Below are positions 38,087 through 47,853 of a stretch of DNA of 64,000 nt, one piece after another. The notes under the pieces are model-generated. The model searched no databases. It was not told the origin of the DNA and worked only from the letters and a program-made list of their open reading frames with translations. The DNA lies in NCBI GenBank assembly GCA_003165595.1, contig PLWQ01000012.1, forward strand, positions 186,015-250,014, in the 5' to 3' direction. How positions within the stretch are numbered: position 1 is the first letter of the stretch; every line of letters begins with the position of its first letter. Position numbers and translations under genes: made by a program. This stretch comes from Fibrobacterota bacterium (lineage in GTDB: Bacteria > Fibrobacterota > Chitinivibrionia > Chitinivibrionales > FEN-1185).

Positions 38087-38412
38087 GCACGCTCCCGGGA
38101 AGCGGAGCACGCACGGGTGAATCCACCGAAAGCGGCACACTCACGGAGGTTCGGCTCAGCAGCAAGGTGGTGCTGTTCGACGACGAAGAACACTCGTACG
38201 ATTATGTCGTCGAGATGCTCACGCACTGTTGCGAAATGAGCCGGGAGGCGGCCTTTCGCTGCGCCTTCGAAGTCGACATGACGGGCCGGACAATCGTCTT
38301 CCACGGCGATTTTGACGAATGCAAAACGGTGTGCGATAAAATCCTCACCTATGGTCCCGACCACCGTCTTCCCCAAAGCATGAGTTCCATGAATGCGGAA
38401 GTGCAGCACTAG
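38056..38412 (+). CDS. clpS: ClpS-like Clp protease adaptor
   Basis: A 118-residue protein whose core (about 37-103) matches ClpS: 'VVLFDDEEHSYDYVVEML' followed by 'MSREAAFRCAFEVDMTGRTIV' in two parts and a final 'ECKTVCDKIL' helix. ClpS delivers N-degron substrates to ClpAP or ClpCP. The usual His-Asn-Asp-Asp pocket is changed to Phe-Asp-Asp-Glu, as in ClpS2-like divergent forms, so substrate choice may differ. An AGGAGG site 10 bases ahead supports this start; a later ATG overlapping the upstream stop is possible. clpA is not adjacent, which is unusual. Confidence 0.8.
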   Translation: MVLELSAQEMSTLPGSGARTGESTESGTLTEVRLSSKVVLFDDEEHSYDYVVEMLTHCCEMSREAAFRCAFEVDMTGRTIVFHGDFDECKTVCDKILTYGPDHRLPQSMSSMNAEVQH

Positions 38413-38459
38413 CGGTCGGTAGCAATTCTGACAACCATATCTTCTCAAGGCAGCTGGAA

Positions 38460-39059
38460 ATGAAGCACCCTTCTCAGGAACAATGTTTTGACCGGGATTA
38501 CTATACGCGGTTTTACCTGAATTGCGATACGAGAATACGGGACGAAAAGCACATTCCCGAACTTGCCGGTTTTGTTTTCGGCGATCTGCGCTACCTGCAC
38601 CTGCCTATTCGAACGGTTCTGGACGTGGGTTGCGGCCTCGGGGAATGGAGAACCGCCCTGTCGGATCGCTTTCCAAAGGCTCGATTCCAAGGCATCGAAG
38701 GCAGTGATTACCTGTGCCGGGAGTTCGGGTGGAAGAAAGGCTCAGCGGTTGATTTCAGGTTATCAAAGACCTATGATTTTGTCATATGCCAAAGCGTCCT
38801 GCAATACCTGAATGATCACGACGCAAAAAGGTCGCTTGGAAACCTTGCGCGTCATTGTCATGGCGCGCTCTACCTGGAAGTGGTGACAACAAAGGACTGG
38901 CGCCGTCATTGCGACAGGAAAGCGACGGACGGGATGATCCATTTGCGGTCCGGGTCATGGTACCGGAAAGAATTGCGGCGCTATTTTCGGACCATCGGCG
39001 GCGGGCTGTTCCTTGCCAGGAAAGCACCGGCGGTATTATGGGAGTTGGAAGAAAATTGA
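38460..39059 (+). CDS. SAM-dependent methyltransferase
   Basis: A 199-residue class I methyltransferase. Motif I 'VLDVGCGLGEW' lies near 53-63, the acidic end of strand 2 is in 'GIEGSDY', and motif IV 'YDFVICQSVLQYL' near 105-117. The substrate is unknown. It lies 47 bases after clpS on the same strand with AAGGCAGCTGGAA ahead. The pair may be transcribed together but no functional link is known. Confidence 0.8.
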   Translation: MKHPSQEQCFDRDYYTRFYLNCDTRIRDEKHIPELAGFVFGDLRYLHLPIRTVLDVGCGLGEWRTALSDRFPKARFQGIEGSDYLCREFGWKKGSAVDFRLSKTYDFVICQSVLQYLNDHDAKRSLGNLARHCHGALYLEVVTTKDWRRHCDRKATDGMIHLRSGSWYRKELRRYFRTIGGGLFLARKAPAVLWELEEN

Positions 39060-39299
39060 CCAGCGTCTGCACAGCAACACTTGCTGTTTCGAAAAGCCAT
39101 TGCTTTCCGGCGCAATTAAATATGTATTGAAATGTAGCAATTGATGAATTATGATACATAATGTGGCACTGGACGAGCGGTTGCGAGGATTTGTTTTGGA
39201 GAGACTGCGGGCCTTTCGAAAATAGGCCTGCCGAGAGCACCTCCGGCGTCTTGATCCCCCTGCCCGACCGTGCCGCCGCAAAATCCTAACGGCCAATGC

Positions 39300-39980
39300 T
39301 CAATCGCCAAAAATCACCTTTTTTTCCAAGATTCCCACCCCGTAGGTCGAGATATATACGCCGGATTTCCTGATTGAGACTTTGTCAATACGCCGGCCGG
39401 ATAGGTCGTAGAGCTTCATTGACGAAGACGCCTTGCCAGAAACAACAATCTTTGATCGAATTGGGGACTTTGTTCCGCCACTAATCCTTGGCCCGATCAA
39501 TACAACAGAGTCCCTGGCACCATTGTTGGGTACAAAAATAGCCTTGAGAATACATTGGTCATTGTAGCTGTTGGCTTGAACACCAACACAACCAAGGCAT
39601 TCACCGACCTGAACATTTTTCAACATTAGTGAATCGTGAGGAGCAATTGTAAGATAACTCGAATAACACCCCCACACTTTTGTTGCGATGTAAACACTGT
39701 CAGTTGTTGTTTTCAAAGGCGAAATAACATCCACGCAAAAGGCGACATGGGCAGGGTCCTGAAACGCTATATCACTGCAAATTACAAGTGGTGATAATTT
39801 GTAGATGTAAATAGAGTCAACATAGACGGTTTCAATGGCGCTCGTATTTTTGATGGTAAAGCACGCTGTCGTGTCACCCTGGGGACCTGCGGAAAAAACC
39901 GTATCAACGTTGATTTCAATTCCCCAGCATTGCCAGGCGAGCGCCAAGGAAAGGAAAGGCCATAAGCAACCTATTTTCAT
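39300..39980 (-). CDS. exported protein with C-terminal sorting-type domain
   Basis: A 226-residue protein with a signal peptide (1-20), a Cys-containing beta-sandwich region and a C-terminal FlgD/type IX-like tail containing 'MKLYDLSGRRIDK' and 'KSGVYIS'. This tail is characteristic of surface-displayed or secreted proteins in Bacteroidota and Fibrobacterota. The core is not recognised. AAAGGTGTAACC precedes the ATG. Confidence 0.7.
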   Translation of the reverse strand: MKIGCLWPFLSLALAWQCWGIEINVDTVFSAGPQGDTTACFTIKNTSAIETVYVDSIYIYKLSPLVICSDIAFQDPAHVAFCVDVISPLKTTTDSVYIATKVWGCYSSYLTIAPHDSLMLKNVQVGECLGCVGVQANSYNDQCILKAIFVPNNGARDSVVLIGPRISGGTKSPIRSKIVVSGKASSSMKLYDLSGRRIDKVSIRKSGVYISTYGVGILEKKVIFGD

Positions 39981-40120
39981 GGTTACACCTTTGTAACGAA
40001 TGGAATATCACCCGCTAGAATAATATACTGTCAACCCCGTGCTTTACAACCCCCTTCGACAGAAAGTGTTTTCTGCCAGAAACCACCCGCTCCCTCCCTG
40101 CCGAGCACACGCACAAAAAA

Positions 40121-40146
40121 ACAAGGCATCCTTTCGGATGCCTTGT
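40121..40146 (-). terminator. strong rho-independent terminator on the minus strand
   Basis: An 11-bp perfect stem (ACAAGGCATCC / GGATGCCTTGT) with a 4-base loop. On the minus strand it is followed by a long T run (complement of A's at 40114-40121). It terminates a gene that is no longer intact (the sorting-domain remnant just upstream). Confidence 0.85.
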
Positions 40147-40169
40147 TTGCCGAACCGATAAAGAAAAAC

Positions 40170-40256
40170 CTACCGTACCAGCAGAACCTGCCTCACAAAG
40201 GATCCGCCGTTCACGTCAAGTCGGACGAAGCAAATCCCGTTGCTCAATTCCTGACC
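40170..40256 (-). pseudogene. orphan C-terminal sorting-domain remnant
   Basis: The minus-strand frame just ahead of the terminator encodes a tail containing LSNGICFVRLDV, then SFVRQVLLVR and a stop. This is the last strand pair of the [GS]-G-[IV]-Y-F-V-R-L sorting tail seen elsewhere in the window. It is cut by a TAG immediately upstream, and no body of a secreted enzyme remains. It is probably the leftover 3' end of a deleted exported-protein gene. Confidence 0.6.
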
Positions 40257-40409
40257 CTATCCATGAGGCGCATTTGCCGATTTTCACGGAAAACTTGGCT
40301 CTTTTCTCGCCTCATGACGTGCGATCCTCAGTATGTACCCCGGTATGTATATTGAATATTCGTAACGGCCGGGAAACGGACTCAATTCCACTCTTTGGAT
40401 TGCCCTAGG

Positions 40410-43400
40410 ATGCTCAACCTTCATTTTGCCCCTTCCGCAAACCTTCTGGTCCCCGAACTGCTCATGCGAATTCGTTCCGTTTGGACCGACCCCTTTTGCC
40501 CGCCCAAGCTCCTTGTGCCAAGCCCTGCACTCGGTAAATGGCTGCACCTCCGCCTGGCGGATTGCGATGTCCCGGATAAAAACGGACGTGCGCTTGCGTT
40601 GGGGTGTACCGCCAACCTTGAGATGCTTACGCTTGAACGCTTTCTATGGAACGTACTTGCACCATCGGATAACATGCGGCGCATGGATGTGGCGGTGATG
40701 CGGCAGGTGATTTGCGCATTATTGACGCCCGGATTGATTTCGGAGAGCTCCTACAAATCGGTCAGAGCATACCTCACGCAACCGGACGCGACCATTGACC
40801 CGGTCAAACGGATTCAACTGGCGTCCCAAATTGCGCGCCAGTTCCAGGAATACGAGTTCAACCGGCCAAGCGTGTGGGACGACGCCGTTCGCTGGTGGCG
40901 GCTCGACGGTATTGACGCCACATGGCTCAAGAACCGGATGTATTCCGGCGACGACACCGGCAATGAGCTCTGGCAGAAAGACCTCTACTGCAGAACGCTC
41001 AATTATTTCGGCAATGGCGGCGCATCCGATACTATCCGCCATATTTCTCTGCCTCACCTCTATCGGCTCCGGCGCGAAAAGGGAATGGAAAACGGTACAG
41101 CATGGACAGTGTCTCCGGACAACATCTTCCTTTTCGGGGTATCAAAGGTCAGCCATTTTCACCGGAATACGCTCGTGGAAATTTCCCAGATGCCCGGGAT
41201 GGAAATGCATGTGTTTCTTACCAATCCCTGCGCCGAATTCTGGGAGGATGTTGACACACGGCGAAACCGCGGCAGACTTCGCCGGGCATGGAAAAGTGAT
41301 TCCGAAAAAGAGGACGCAGGCATTGCTCCCCGAAGTCCGGACGATTACAGGAAGGAGGAACTGAGGGATATCGCCCAACCGCCGCCCTCCCGCGACCATT
41401 CGCTGCTCGAGCTGTGGGGAAATGCCGGTAAAGCGAACATCTTTCTCTGGTGTGCGAGGGCGCAGTGGAATTTCGAATATTATGGTCCCGGCTGGGTAGA
41501 CAAAGAAGACAATCCCGGCTCATTGCTTAGGGCAATCCAGTATTCGCTCCTGCGATGTCACGATGAACTCGCATACTTCCAAAAGGCCGACGCATCACTC
41601 CTGGTACTTGCCTGCCCTGATCCGGCGCGCGAAGTTGAGGAACTGCGGGAGCACGTCCTCGACCTGGTGAAAAGCAACACTGTTGGGCATTTGAATGACA
41701 TCGTCGTCTATCTTCCCGACCCCGGCACCTATGTGTCGCATATCCACCGGGTTTTCGGATCACTACCGCAAAGTGACCCCGGATACATTCCCTACTCGGT
41801 ACTGGCCGCGCCGGGCAGCGACAGCCTTTTTGCGCAGGGTATGAGCACACTCCTGGAAATTCTCGAAGGACGTTTTGACCGGGCCCGCATTTTCGTTCTC
41901 CTGCGCAACCCGATTGCCCAATGCGCTCGGAAGATTTTTCCCGAGGATGTCGTCGTCTGGGAAGGGTGGGCGGAAGAACTCGGCATCTTCCGCGGCTACA
42001 ACCGCCAGCACCGCCGGCACATGGGTGATCTCGGGCAAACCGCTACCGATGCCCACACCTTCGAATTCGGTATGGCACGGTTGCTTCTTGGTAATCTGGC
42101 CGCTGGTCCGGTTGACATGAAATATAGGATACCTGCAGCCGACGGCGAACCGCCGACAGTGCCCGTTCCCGCGTTCCGGGATTTCGACACCTCCGACGCC
42201 GACAGCGTTGAAACCTTCTGCAGCCAGGTTGAGGACCTGTACAAAGCCGCCGAGCTGCTGGTCGCGCAGAAGTCGTTGTCTGCATCTGTTGATATCATCA
42301 CCGGGCTGGTGTGGGACTGGTTCGGTACTGTTCCGGACGACAAGACGGGCACTATGGCTGCCGAAGGCAGGGTACGCAATGATTTTCTCGAAGCAATTTC
42401 TGCAATTAAAATGCAGGACGAGATTGCAAATCGAGGCGAAGGGGCCGGGCTCAAGGAATTCCTTGCCTTGGTGAGCGCGTGCTTGCCTCAAGAACTTCCC
42501 GCAGGATCAAGGGCATGGACCGGCGGCATCACGTTTGTTCCCCTGCGACCGGCAATGATTGTTCCGCACAGGGTGATTTTCGCGCTGGGGCTTGACGCAA
42601 CGGCATTTCCCGGCACAAACGACAAACCCGGATGGGATCTGCTGTCTCAAAAACGCATTGTGGGAGATTCGGATCCTGTTCGCGATAACCGCTTTGCATT
42701 CCTCGAGCTGTTGCATGCGGCGCAGGAACGCCTTATTCTCTCTTTCCGCGCGCGCAACATGCAGAAAGAAGAGGAACTGCAGCCGTCAAGCGTCATCCTT
42801 GAGCTGGAGTCGTATCTCAAGGCTCAAGGATTAATGGCACAGACGGGCGCCTCGAATGAGGATCGCTGCACGATACGGCGCAACATCCCATGGATTGTCC
42901 GCGAGTCCCTGGATGAACTTTTGACAACGGAACGCTCCGCGGGAAGCTGGGACCCTTCCGAAGTCCGCCTTGCCCGCATTGAGCGGCAGGCCGGGGCGCA
43001 TAAGGCAAAATACCGCTATGGAACCGCTATCGTGACAAAGGAGAATACCTCGCAGGATCGTCTGCGCACCACCATTAACGACCTGCGCACGTTTTTTGCC
43101 AACCCCCTTGAATACCACCTGTCAAGAACGCTGGGCATCGAGATCGACCAACGGCCTGCCACCATGGGCGCTACCGACGAGCCGCTGCAGTCTGGCCCGC
43201 TGGAAATGTCCATTTTGCAGAAAGCAATCTGGACCGAACTGCTTCTCCTGGTTTTCCCGGAGGATCAAAAGGGCGCCTGTACCGACCCGGCCTCCCTGGG
43301 TGACAAGGCGGAAGAAGTCGCCCGAGAGGTTCACGCCAGGTACGTTGTGAACGGCGGCTCACCCGAGGCCCAGCTTTGCACAATGGAGGAGCGGTTTCTT

Positions 43401-44096
43401 ATCAACTGGGCGCGCGATTGCGCGGCCGCCACCCTGGATTTACGCACCACGTTCGGCAACCATGCAATGGTTCGGAACGTCGACGTGTCGCTTAAGCGGC
43501 CGGGGGTGGCCGGTCAATTGACGGTTGACATGGAAACCGGCAGTGAATGCATTGTTGAGTGCAGGCATGGAATGACGCTTGTGCCGCGCGGCGGCACGGG
43601 AGAGATCGGCATTCTCAGCATCAAGAAAGAAGGGAAAGCGTACGAAAATCCGGACCTCTGGTTGGCCGGAGCCATACAATGGCTCGCCGACGCCAAAATC
43701 GGCTCGCGCTTCGACATCACGCTTGTCCAGTTGAACCGCGGGGATGGGAAGACGACGTTTGCCAGAATGAAAAAGCAATGCGCCGGCCGCCGTGATGTGG
43801 AACACTGGCTTCGCGGTTTGATCCGGTCGATGCTGATCGAGCGCTGCTGCGATCACCTCCCATTCGCAATAGTCCAGGAACTGTGCGAACGGGGCAACGA
43901 CAACAAACTCGATTTGACCAAATTGACCAGAGATAACATCGAGGACCAACTCGCCAGGGAACATCCCCCTTATCATTGCTACCTGGAGGCCTTTGCGCTC
44001 GTGGATGCGCGCATCCCGGAGGTAGGTAACGAAGAATTGCAAGAGCGCGCACGCGCACGCTTCGGGCCGATGCTGGAGGGTTGGATCCATGAGTAA
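40410..44096 (+). CDS. recC: exodeoxyribonuclease V gamma subunit (RecC)
   Basis: A 1228-residue RecC: a helicase-like protein without ATPase motifs that recognises Chi and splits the DNA strands in the RecBCD double-strand-break repair enzyme. It begins with 'LNLHFAPSANLLVPELL'. It also has 'PSPALGKWLHLRLA' and the family's 'FVPLRPAMIVPHRVIFALGLD' in the middle, then 'LRTFFANPLEYHL'. I use the ATG at 40410 rather than an upstream TTG. The stop overlaps the recB start by 8 bases. Confidence 0.92.
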   Translation: MLNLHFAPSANLLVPELLMRIRSVWTDPFCPPKLLVPSPALGKWLHLRLADCDVPDKNGRALALGCTANLEMLTLERFLWNVLAPSDNMRRMDVAVMRQVICALLTPGLISESSYKSVRAYLTQPDATIDPVKRIQLASQIARQFQEYEFNRPSVWDDAVRWWRLDGIDATWLKNRMYSGDDTGNELWQKDLYCRTLNYFGNGGASDTIRHISLPHLYRLRREKGMENGTAWTVSPDNIFLFGVSKVSHFHRNTLVEISQMPGMEMHVFLTNPCAEFWEDVDTRRNRGRLRRAWKSDSEKEDAGIAPRSPDDYRKEELRDIAQPPPSRDHSLLELWGNAGKANIFLWCARAQWNFEYYGPGWVDKEDNPGSLLRAIQYSLLRCHDELAYFQKADASLLVLACPDPAREVEELREHVLDLVKSNTVGHLNDIVVYLPDPGTYVSHIHRVFGSLPQSDPGYIPYSVLAAPGSDSLFAQGMSTLLEILEGRFDRARIFVLLRNPIAQCARKIFPEDVVVWEGWAEELGIFRGYNRQHRRHMGDLGQTATDAHTFEFGMARLLLGNLAAGPVDMKYRIPAADGEPPTVPVPAFRDFDTSDADSVETFCSQVEDLYKAAELLVAQKSLSASVDIITGLVWDWFGTVPDDKTGTMAAEGRVRNDFLEAISAIKMQDEIANRGEGAGLKEFLALVSACLPQELPAGSRAWTGGITFVPLRPAMIVPHRVIFALGLDATAFPGTNDKPGWDLLSQKRIVGDSDPVRDNRFAFLELLHAAQERLILSFRARNMQKEEELQPSSVILELESYLKAQGLMAQTGASNEDRCTIRRNIPWIVRESLDELLTTERSAGSWDPSEVRLARIERQAGAHKAKYRYGTAIVTKENTSQDRLRTTINDLRTFFANPLEYHLSRTLGIEIDQRPATMGATDEPLQSGPLEMSILQKAIWTELLLLVFPEDQKGACTDPASLGDKAEEVAREVHARYVVNGGSPEAQLCTMEERFLINWARDCAAATLDLRTTFGNHAMVRNVDVSLKRPGVAGQLTVDMETGSECIVECRHGMTLVPRGGTGEIGILSIKKEGKAYENPDLWLAGAIQWLADAKIGSRFDITLVQLNRGDGKTTFARMKKQCAGRRDVEHWLRGLIRSMLIERCCDHLPFAIVQELCERGNDNKLDLTKLTRDNIEDQLAREHPPYHCYLEAFALVDARIPEVGNEELQERARARFGPMLEGWIHE

Positions 44097-47000
44097 CGTC
44101 ATCATCATTGCGAAACCGGAGGATATCGACCTCGGCCGCCACGGCGTGATCGAAGCCCACGCTGGTACAGGCAAGACCTATACCATCGTGGAAATGGTGC
44201 TGAGGATTCTCGAACAGACCGTTACGGACGAGAAACATGCCGAACGCTCCGTGCACATTCGGGAAGTTCTGCTGGTCACCTTCACGGAAAAAGCCGCCGG
44301 AGATCTCAGGAAACGGATCCGGGAAGGGCTGGAGAACCGGATACGGACGTTTCACAAAGACAGCACGGAAACAGGCACCGAGTTGAGGAAGCACCTCGAA
44401 GACTGCCTCAATAACATCCACGAGTCCTTTATCGGCACCATTCACGGAGTGTGCCTGCGCCTGCTCCAGACGTGGCCGTTCGAAACCGGCGTGCATTTCA
44501 AAACGGAGATCGCGGATGACTCCGAAGGGCTGGCGGAGGCACTGCGGGCATCAATGCGCTCCGACTGGCAGGACCCGGACAACAAGATTATCTGGGCTTT
44601 GGAGCGCATGCAGGAACAGGGAATGCGGCTGGAGGAAGAGCACTTCACCCTTGTCACCAAAATTGCGGAGCAACTTCTTGACAAAGACAATACAGTCCTT
44701 GACAGGAGAACATGCGGGAATTTCAGGTTGACAGGCCTCGTGCAACTATTTGAAAAGGAATGCCGCGCTTCCCTTCCCGAATTCATGGGCTCTGTAGAGA
44801 GGCTCCAAAAATTCCTCGACGGCTTTGCTCCCCCCGATGCTTTTCATGAGAATGCAAAAATCGCCATCACCTCTGTCAAAGCCTGGGCAGAACAAATCAT
44901 TGCCGGAACACTGCCGATTAATGTAAAGACCGTGGCCTCTCTTTCCAAATACAAAAAGCCTGACAAAAACGGAGTATTGAGATCCACCAACATTTGTGAC
45001 GCCGTGTTTAAGAAAACAAGGCCCGGCTACGAACTGGACTGTTTATTGCAGACGGTACAGAGTCACCGGTGCATCACGTCATTATGCACAATCCGCAACG
45101 CCCTTTGTCTCACCCTGCTCTGTGACGCCGCAGAACTTCTCCGCGACCGGTGGATCCGCACAAAACAGGAAAAAGGCCTTATCTCTTTTCAAGACATGCT
45201 CCGCCTGATGCACAACGCGGTAACCGACAATCCCGTTTTCTGCGCCAAACTTCGCCAGCGGCTGCGCTTCGGCATCATCGACGAGTTTCAGGACACAAGC
45301 ATGCTGCAATGGGGAATTTTCAACCGAATATTCCTTGAAACGCCGGACGAAAACGGTCCGAGGCTTTTTATCGTCGGCGATCCCAAACAGTCGATTTACT
45401 CATTCCAGGGCGCCGATGTGCAAAGCTATCTTGACGCGAAAATCGCCATTGAAAAGAAGAAAGGCCAGGTGTATGGCCTGATAAACAACTACCGGTCCCT
45501 TCCCGAAACTATTGACGGATGCAATACAATTTTCAAAAGGGATACGGACGGCGAAGACTGGTTTGCATTTGACGAAACTGCTGCGGGAGAGGAAAAGATA
45601 TCGTATCCTTCCGAGGGTGAAGGCGGCGCGCTCGCGCAGGCTCCGGCGGAGCGCACGCACAAGCCCAACCACCGGTTACAGGACAAGCCGGTGCAAATCA
45701 TGGATTTCACGGGAAACGCAGCCCAACGGCGTCCCGCCATGGCCGCGCGGGCAAGCACGGTCATCAGATCCCTTAAGGGAAAAACCATTTCGATTCCGAA
45801 AGGAACGGGTTGGGCGGACATCACTCTCGATTACAAGGATTTTGCGGTCATCGTTGAATCACACACCCTTGCCGGATTTTTTCTGGAACAATTCCAGAAG
45901 GGCGGCATCCCTGCTGTCAAGTACAAGATGGAAGGCGTGTTCCAATCGCCCCTGGCGCTGGACCTGCATGCGCTGCTTCGCGCGATCATCCGTCCCACCG
46001 GCGAGGGGGCACCCCGGCTTGCCGCCCTGCTTACAAGGTTTTTCAATCGCCATCCGGGTACGGTCGATCCGGAAAAGGACCTTGAACCCTGTTTGAATCC
46101 CTTCGGGAATTGTGGACATGGCGACGCCTGCATCTCACACGCATTGGAGGAATGGACCTATCTCACGTCAAGGCATCTCTGGTCCCGTCTTTTTAGAAGC
46201 ATTCTTGAACGTACGTCGATACGCGAGCGGCTTGTCCGCCTTGCGGACGGGCAGCGCCATTTGGCCGATCTTCGGCAGGTGAGCGACTATTGCCTCGAAA
46301 AGCTGTATCGCGGCAACTTGAGCCTCGAACAGCTTGTGGAGCACCTGGGCCGGTTGCTTGCGGAAGAAGAATCCGCGGGCCGGGACAAGAACCTGTTTAT
46401 GCTTTCGACAGACAAATCGAGCGTGCGGGTGCTCACCATGCATGCCGCAAAGGGGCTGGAGTTTCCTGTTGTCTTCGTGGCAACCCTGGGTTCCAGGAAT
46501 GTTCGCAGCGGAGCGAATGCGCTCTCCTGGGTGGGAGACGATCGAAAGAGTCATGTTGTCCCCTATTTGAAAATTGAAGAGACCAGGATTCCTTCGGCCG
46601 GACAAATCACGCCTCACGACAGAATCCTGACCCAGGCAATGCGGGAGCGCAGGCGCCTTCTTTATGTTGCGCTTACCCGGGCGCAGGCAATGCTGTTTGT
46701 GCCTGCGCACCTCAGGGAATTCAAAATGAGCGGCAACGGCGATCTCGCCGGATACGAACTCCTCGACAACAAACAAAGATCCGACAACGACCTCACTCCC
46801 CGCCTTCTCCGGCTGTTCAATAAACCAAGTGCCGACAGGATGAATATCGCACTGTTTGATCATAACCGCTGGAACGGCGGCCCCGCCCAAGCGACCAACG
46901 AGACCGACGACCATCTTGACCCTGCGTGGGCAATTCCGTCCGAAGCCCGAAAGGCTTCGGACGGAATTGCAAAACAGATTCAGGCGCTCAACCTGCACGG

Positions 47001-47835
47001 TCGAATCTCTTGGCAGACAAGTTATTCGGAGCTCAGCCGCGAAGCCGATTCCGACCGCGCCATTGACCACAGCGATGAAGGAAACGAAGCCCCTGGAGAC
47101 AAGTTCAGGCAGCGCCCTCTCCTTCCGGGCGGCGCACAGACCGGAGATGCGCTTCATTTGGCACTCGAGGAGATCGTGAGTGCGGAGGACATCAAGACGG
47201 TGCTGTGCGACAGGCATTCCGTTAATTCCATTGTCGAAAAGTATCTGGACCGCAACGGGGTTCTCAATGGCCTTCGGCATGAAACCGAACGGAACAAGGC
47301 TATTGACGCCGGTGTTGATTATGTCAATGGCGCGTTGACAACGTCCCTGCCGCTTCCCGAAGGAGGGACTGTTGCAATTGGCGACCTTGCACGCTCGGCG
47401 TGTATTCCGGAAATGGAGTTCTTCCTCGGCGTTTCTCCGCACTGGGTTCACGGGTTTATGGACCTGGTGTTCCGGCTTGAAAACAAGAATGCGAAACACC
47501 CGTGGCACTATTTCGTGCTGGACTGGAAAAGCGACCAACTCGATGCGTTCGACCCGCAGAATGTAAAAGCCTGCATCGAGGAGCGCCACTACGACCTTCA
47601 GTCGAAAATCTACTGCCATGCTCTCGACACCTATCTCAAAGGATTGCTGGGAGAGACGTATGATCCGGGCAAGAACCTTGGAGGGGCCGTGTATGTGTTT
47701 CTGAGAAGTTTTGACGCCCGGCTGCACGAGGGTCAATGCCATGTGTGGACAAGGTCGGCGGATCCGGAAGAAGACTCGAAGTTTGCAAAAGATCAAATAC
47801 ACGACCTGATCATAAAGAAATCCGGCCGCGCTTGA
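44089..47835 (+). CDS. recB: exodeoxyribonuclease V beta subunit (RecB)
   Basis: A 1248-residue 3'-5' helicase-nuclease. Helicase motifs are present: Walker A AHAGTGKT, Walker B 'FGIIDEFQDTS', 'FIVGDPKQSIYSFQGAD', 'VLTMHAAKGLEFPVVFV' and 'RRLLYVALTRAQ'. The C-terminal nuclease has 'HGFMDLVF', 'FVLDWKSDQL' and 'QSKIYCHAL', so the catalytic Asp, Asp and Lys are intact. It carries an 18-bp inverted repeat at codons about 948-961, just before the nuclease domain. Confidence 0.95.
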   Translation: MSNVIIIAKPEDIDLGRHGVIEAHAGTGKTYTIVEMVLRILEQTVTDEKHAERSVHIREVLLVTFTEKAAGDLRKRIREGLENRIRTFHKDSTETGTELRKHLEDCLNNIHESFIGTIHGVCLRLLQTWPFETGVHFKTEIADDSEGLAEALRASMRSDWQDPDNKIIWALERMQEQGMRLEEEHFTLVTKIAEQLLDKDNTVLDRRTCGNFRLTGLVQLFEKECRASLPEFMGSVERLQKFLDGFAPPDAFHENAKIAITSVKAWAEQIIAGTLPINVKTVASLSKYKKPDKNGVLRSTNICDAVFKKTRPGYELDCLLQTVQSHRCITSLCTIRNALCLTLLCDAAELLRDRWIRTKQEKGLISFQDMLRLMHNAVTDNPVFCAKLRQRLRFGIIDEFQDTSMLQWGIFNRIFLETPDENGPRLFIVGDPKQSIYSFQGADVQSYLDAKIAIEKKKGQVYGLINNYRSLPETIDGCNTIFKRDTDGEDWFAFDETAAGEEKISYPSEGEGGALAQAPAERTHKPNHRLQDKPVQIMDFTGNAAQRRPAMAARASTVIRSLKGKTISIPKGTGWADITLDYKDFAVIVESHTLAGFFLEQFQKGGIPAVKYKMEGVFQSPLALDLHALLRAIIRPTGEGAPRLAALLTRFFNRHPGTVDPEKDLEPCLNPFGNCGHGDACISHALEEWTYLTSRHLWSRLFRSILERTSIRERLVRLADGQRHLADLRQVSDYCLEKLYRGNLSLEQLVEHLGRLLAEEESAGRDKNLFMLSTDKSSVRVLTMHAAKGLEFPVVFVATLGSRNVRSGANALSWVGDDRKSHVVPYLKIEETRIPSAGQITPHDRILTQAMRERRRLLYVALTRAQAMLFVPAHLREFKMSGNGDLAGYELLDNKQRSDNDLTPRLLRLFNKPSADRMNIALFDHNRWNGGPAQATNETDDHLDPAWAIPSEARKASDGIAKQIQALNLHGRISWQTSYSELSREADSDRAIDHSDEGNEAPGDKFRQRPLLPGGAQTGDALHLALEEIVSAEDIKTVLCDRHSVNSIVEKYLDRNGVLNGLRHETERNKAIDAGVDYVNGALTTSLPLPEGGTVAIGDLARSACIPEMEFFLGVSPHWVHGFMDLVFRLENKNAKHPWHYFVLDWKSDQLDAFDPQNVKACIEERHYDLQSKIYCHALDTYLKGLLGETYDPGKNLGGAVYVFLRSFDARLHEGQCHVWTRSADPEEDSKFAKDQIHDLIIKKSGRA
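46930..46970. repeat. 18-bp perfect inverted repeat inside recB
   Basis: The arms are GCAATTCCGTCCGAAGCC (46930-46947) and GGCTTCGGACGGAATTGC (46953-46970) around a 5-base CGAAA loop. It stays in frame and encodes the segment running from Trp-Ala-Ile-Pro through Ser-Asp-Gly-Ile-Ala in the linker before the nuclease domain. Confidence 0.9.
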
Positions 47836-47853
47836 CATAAGTGGGGACGCACG

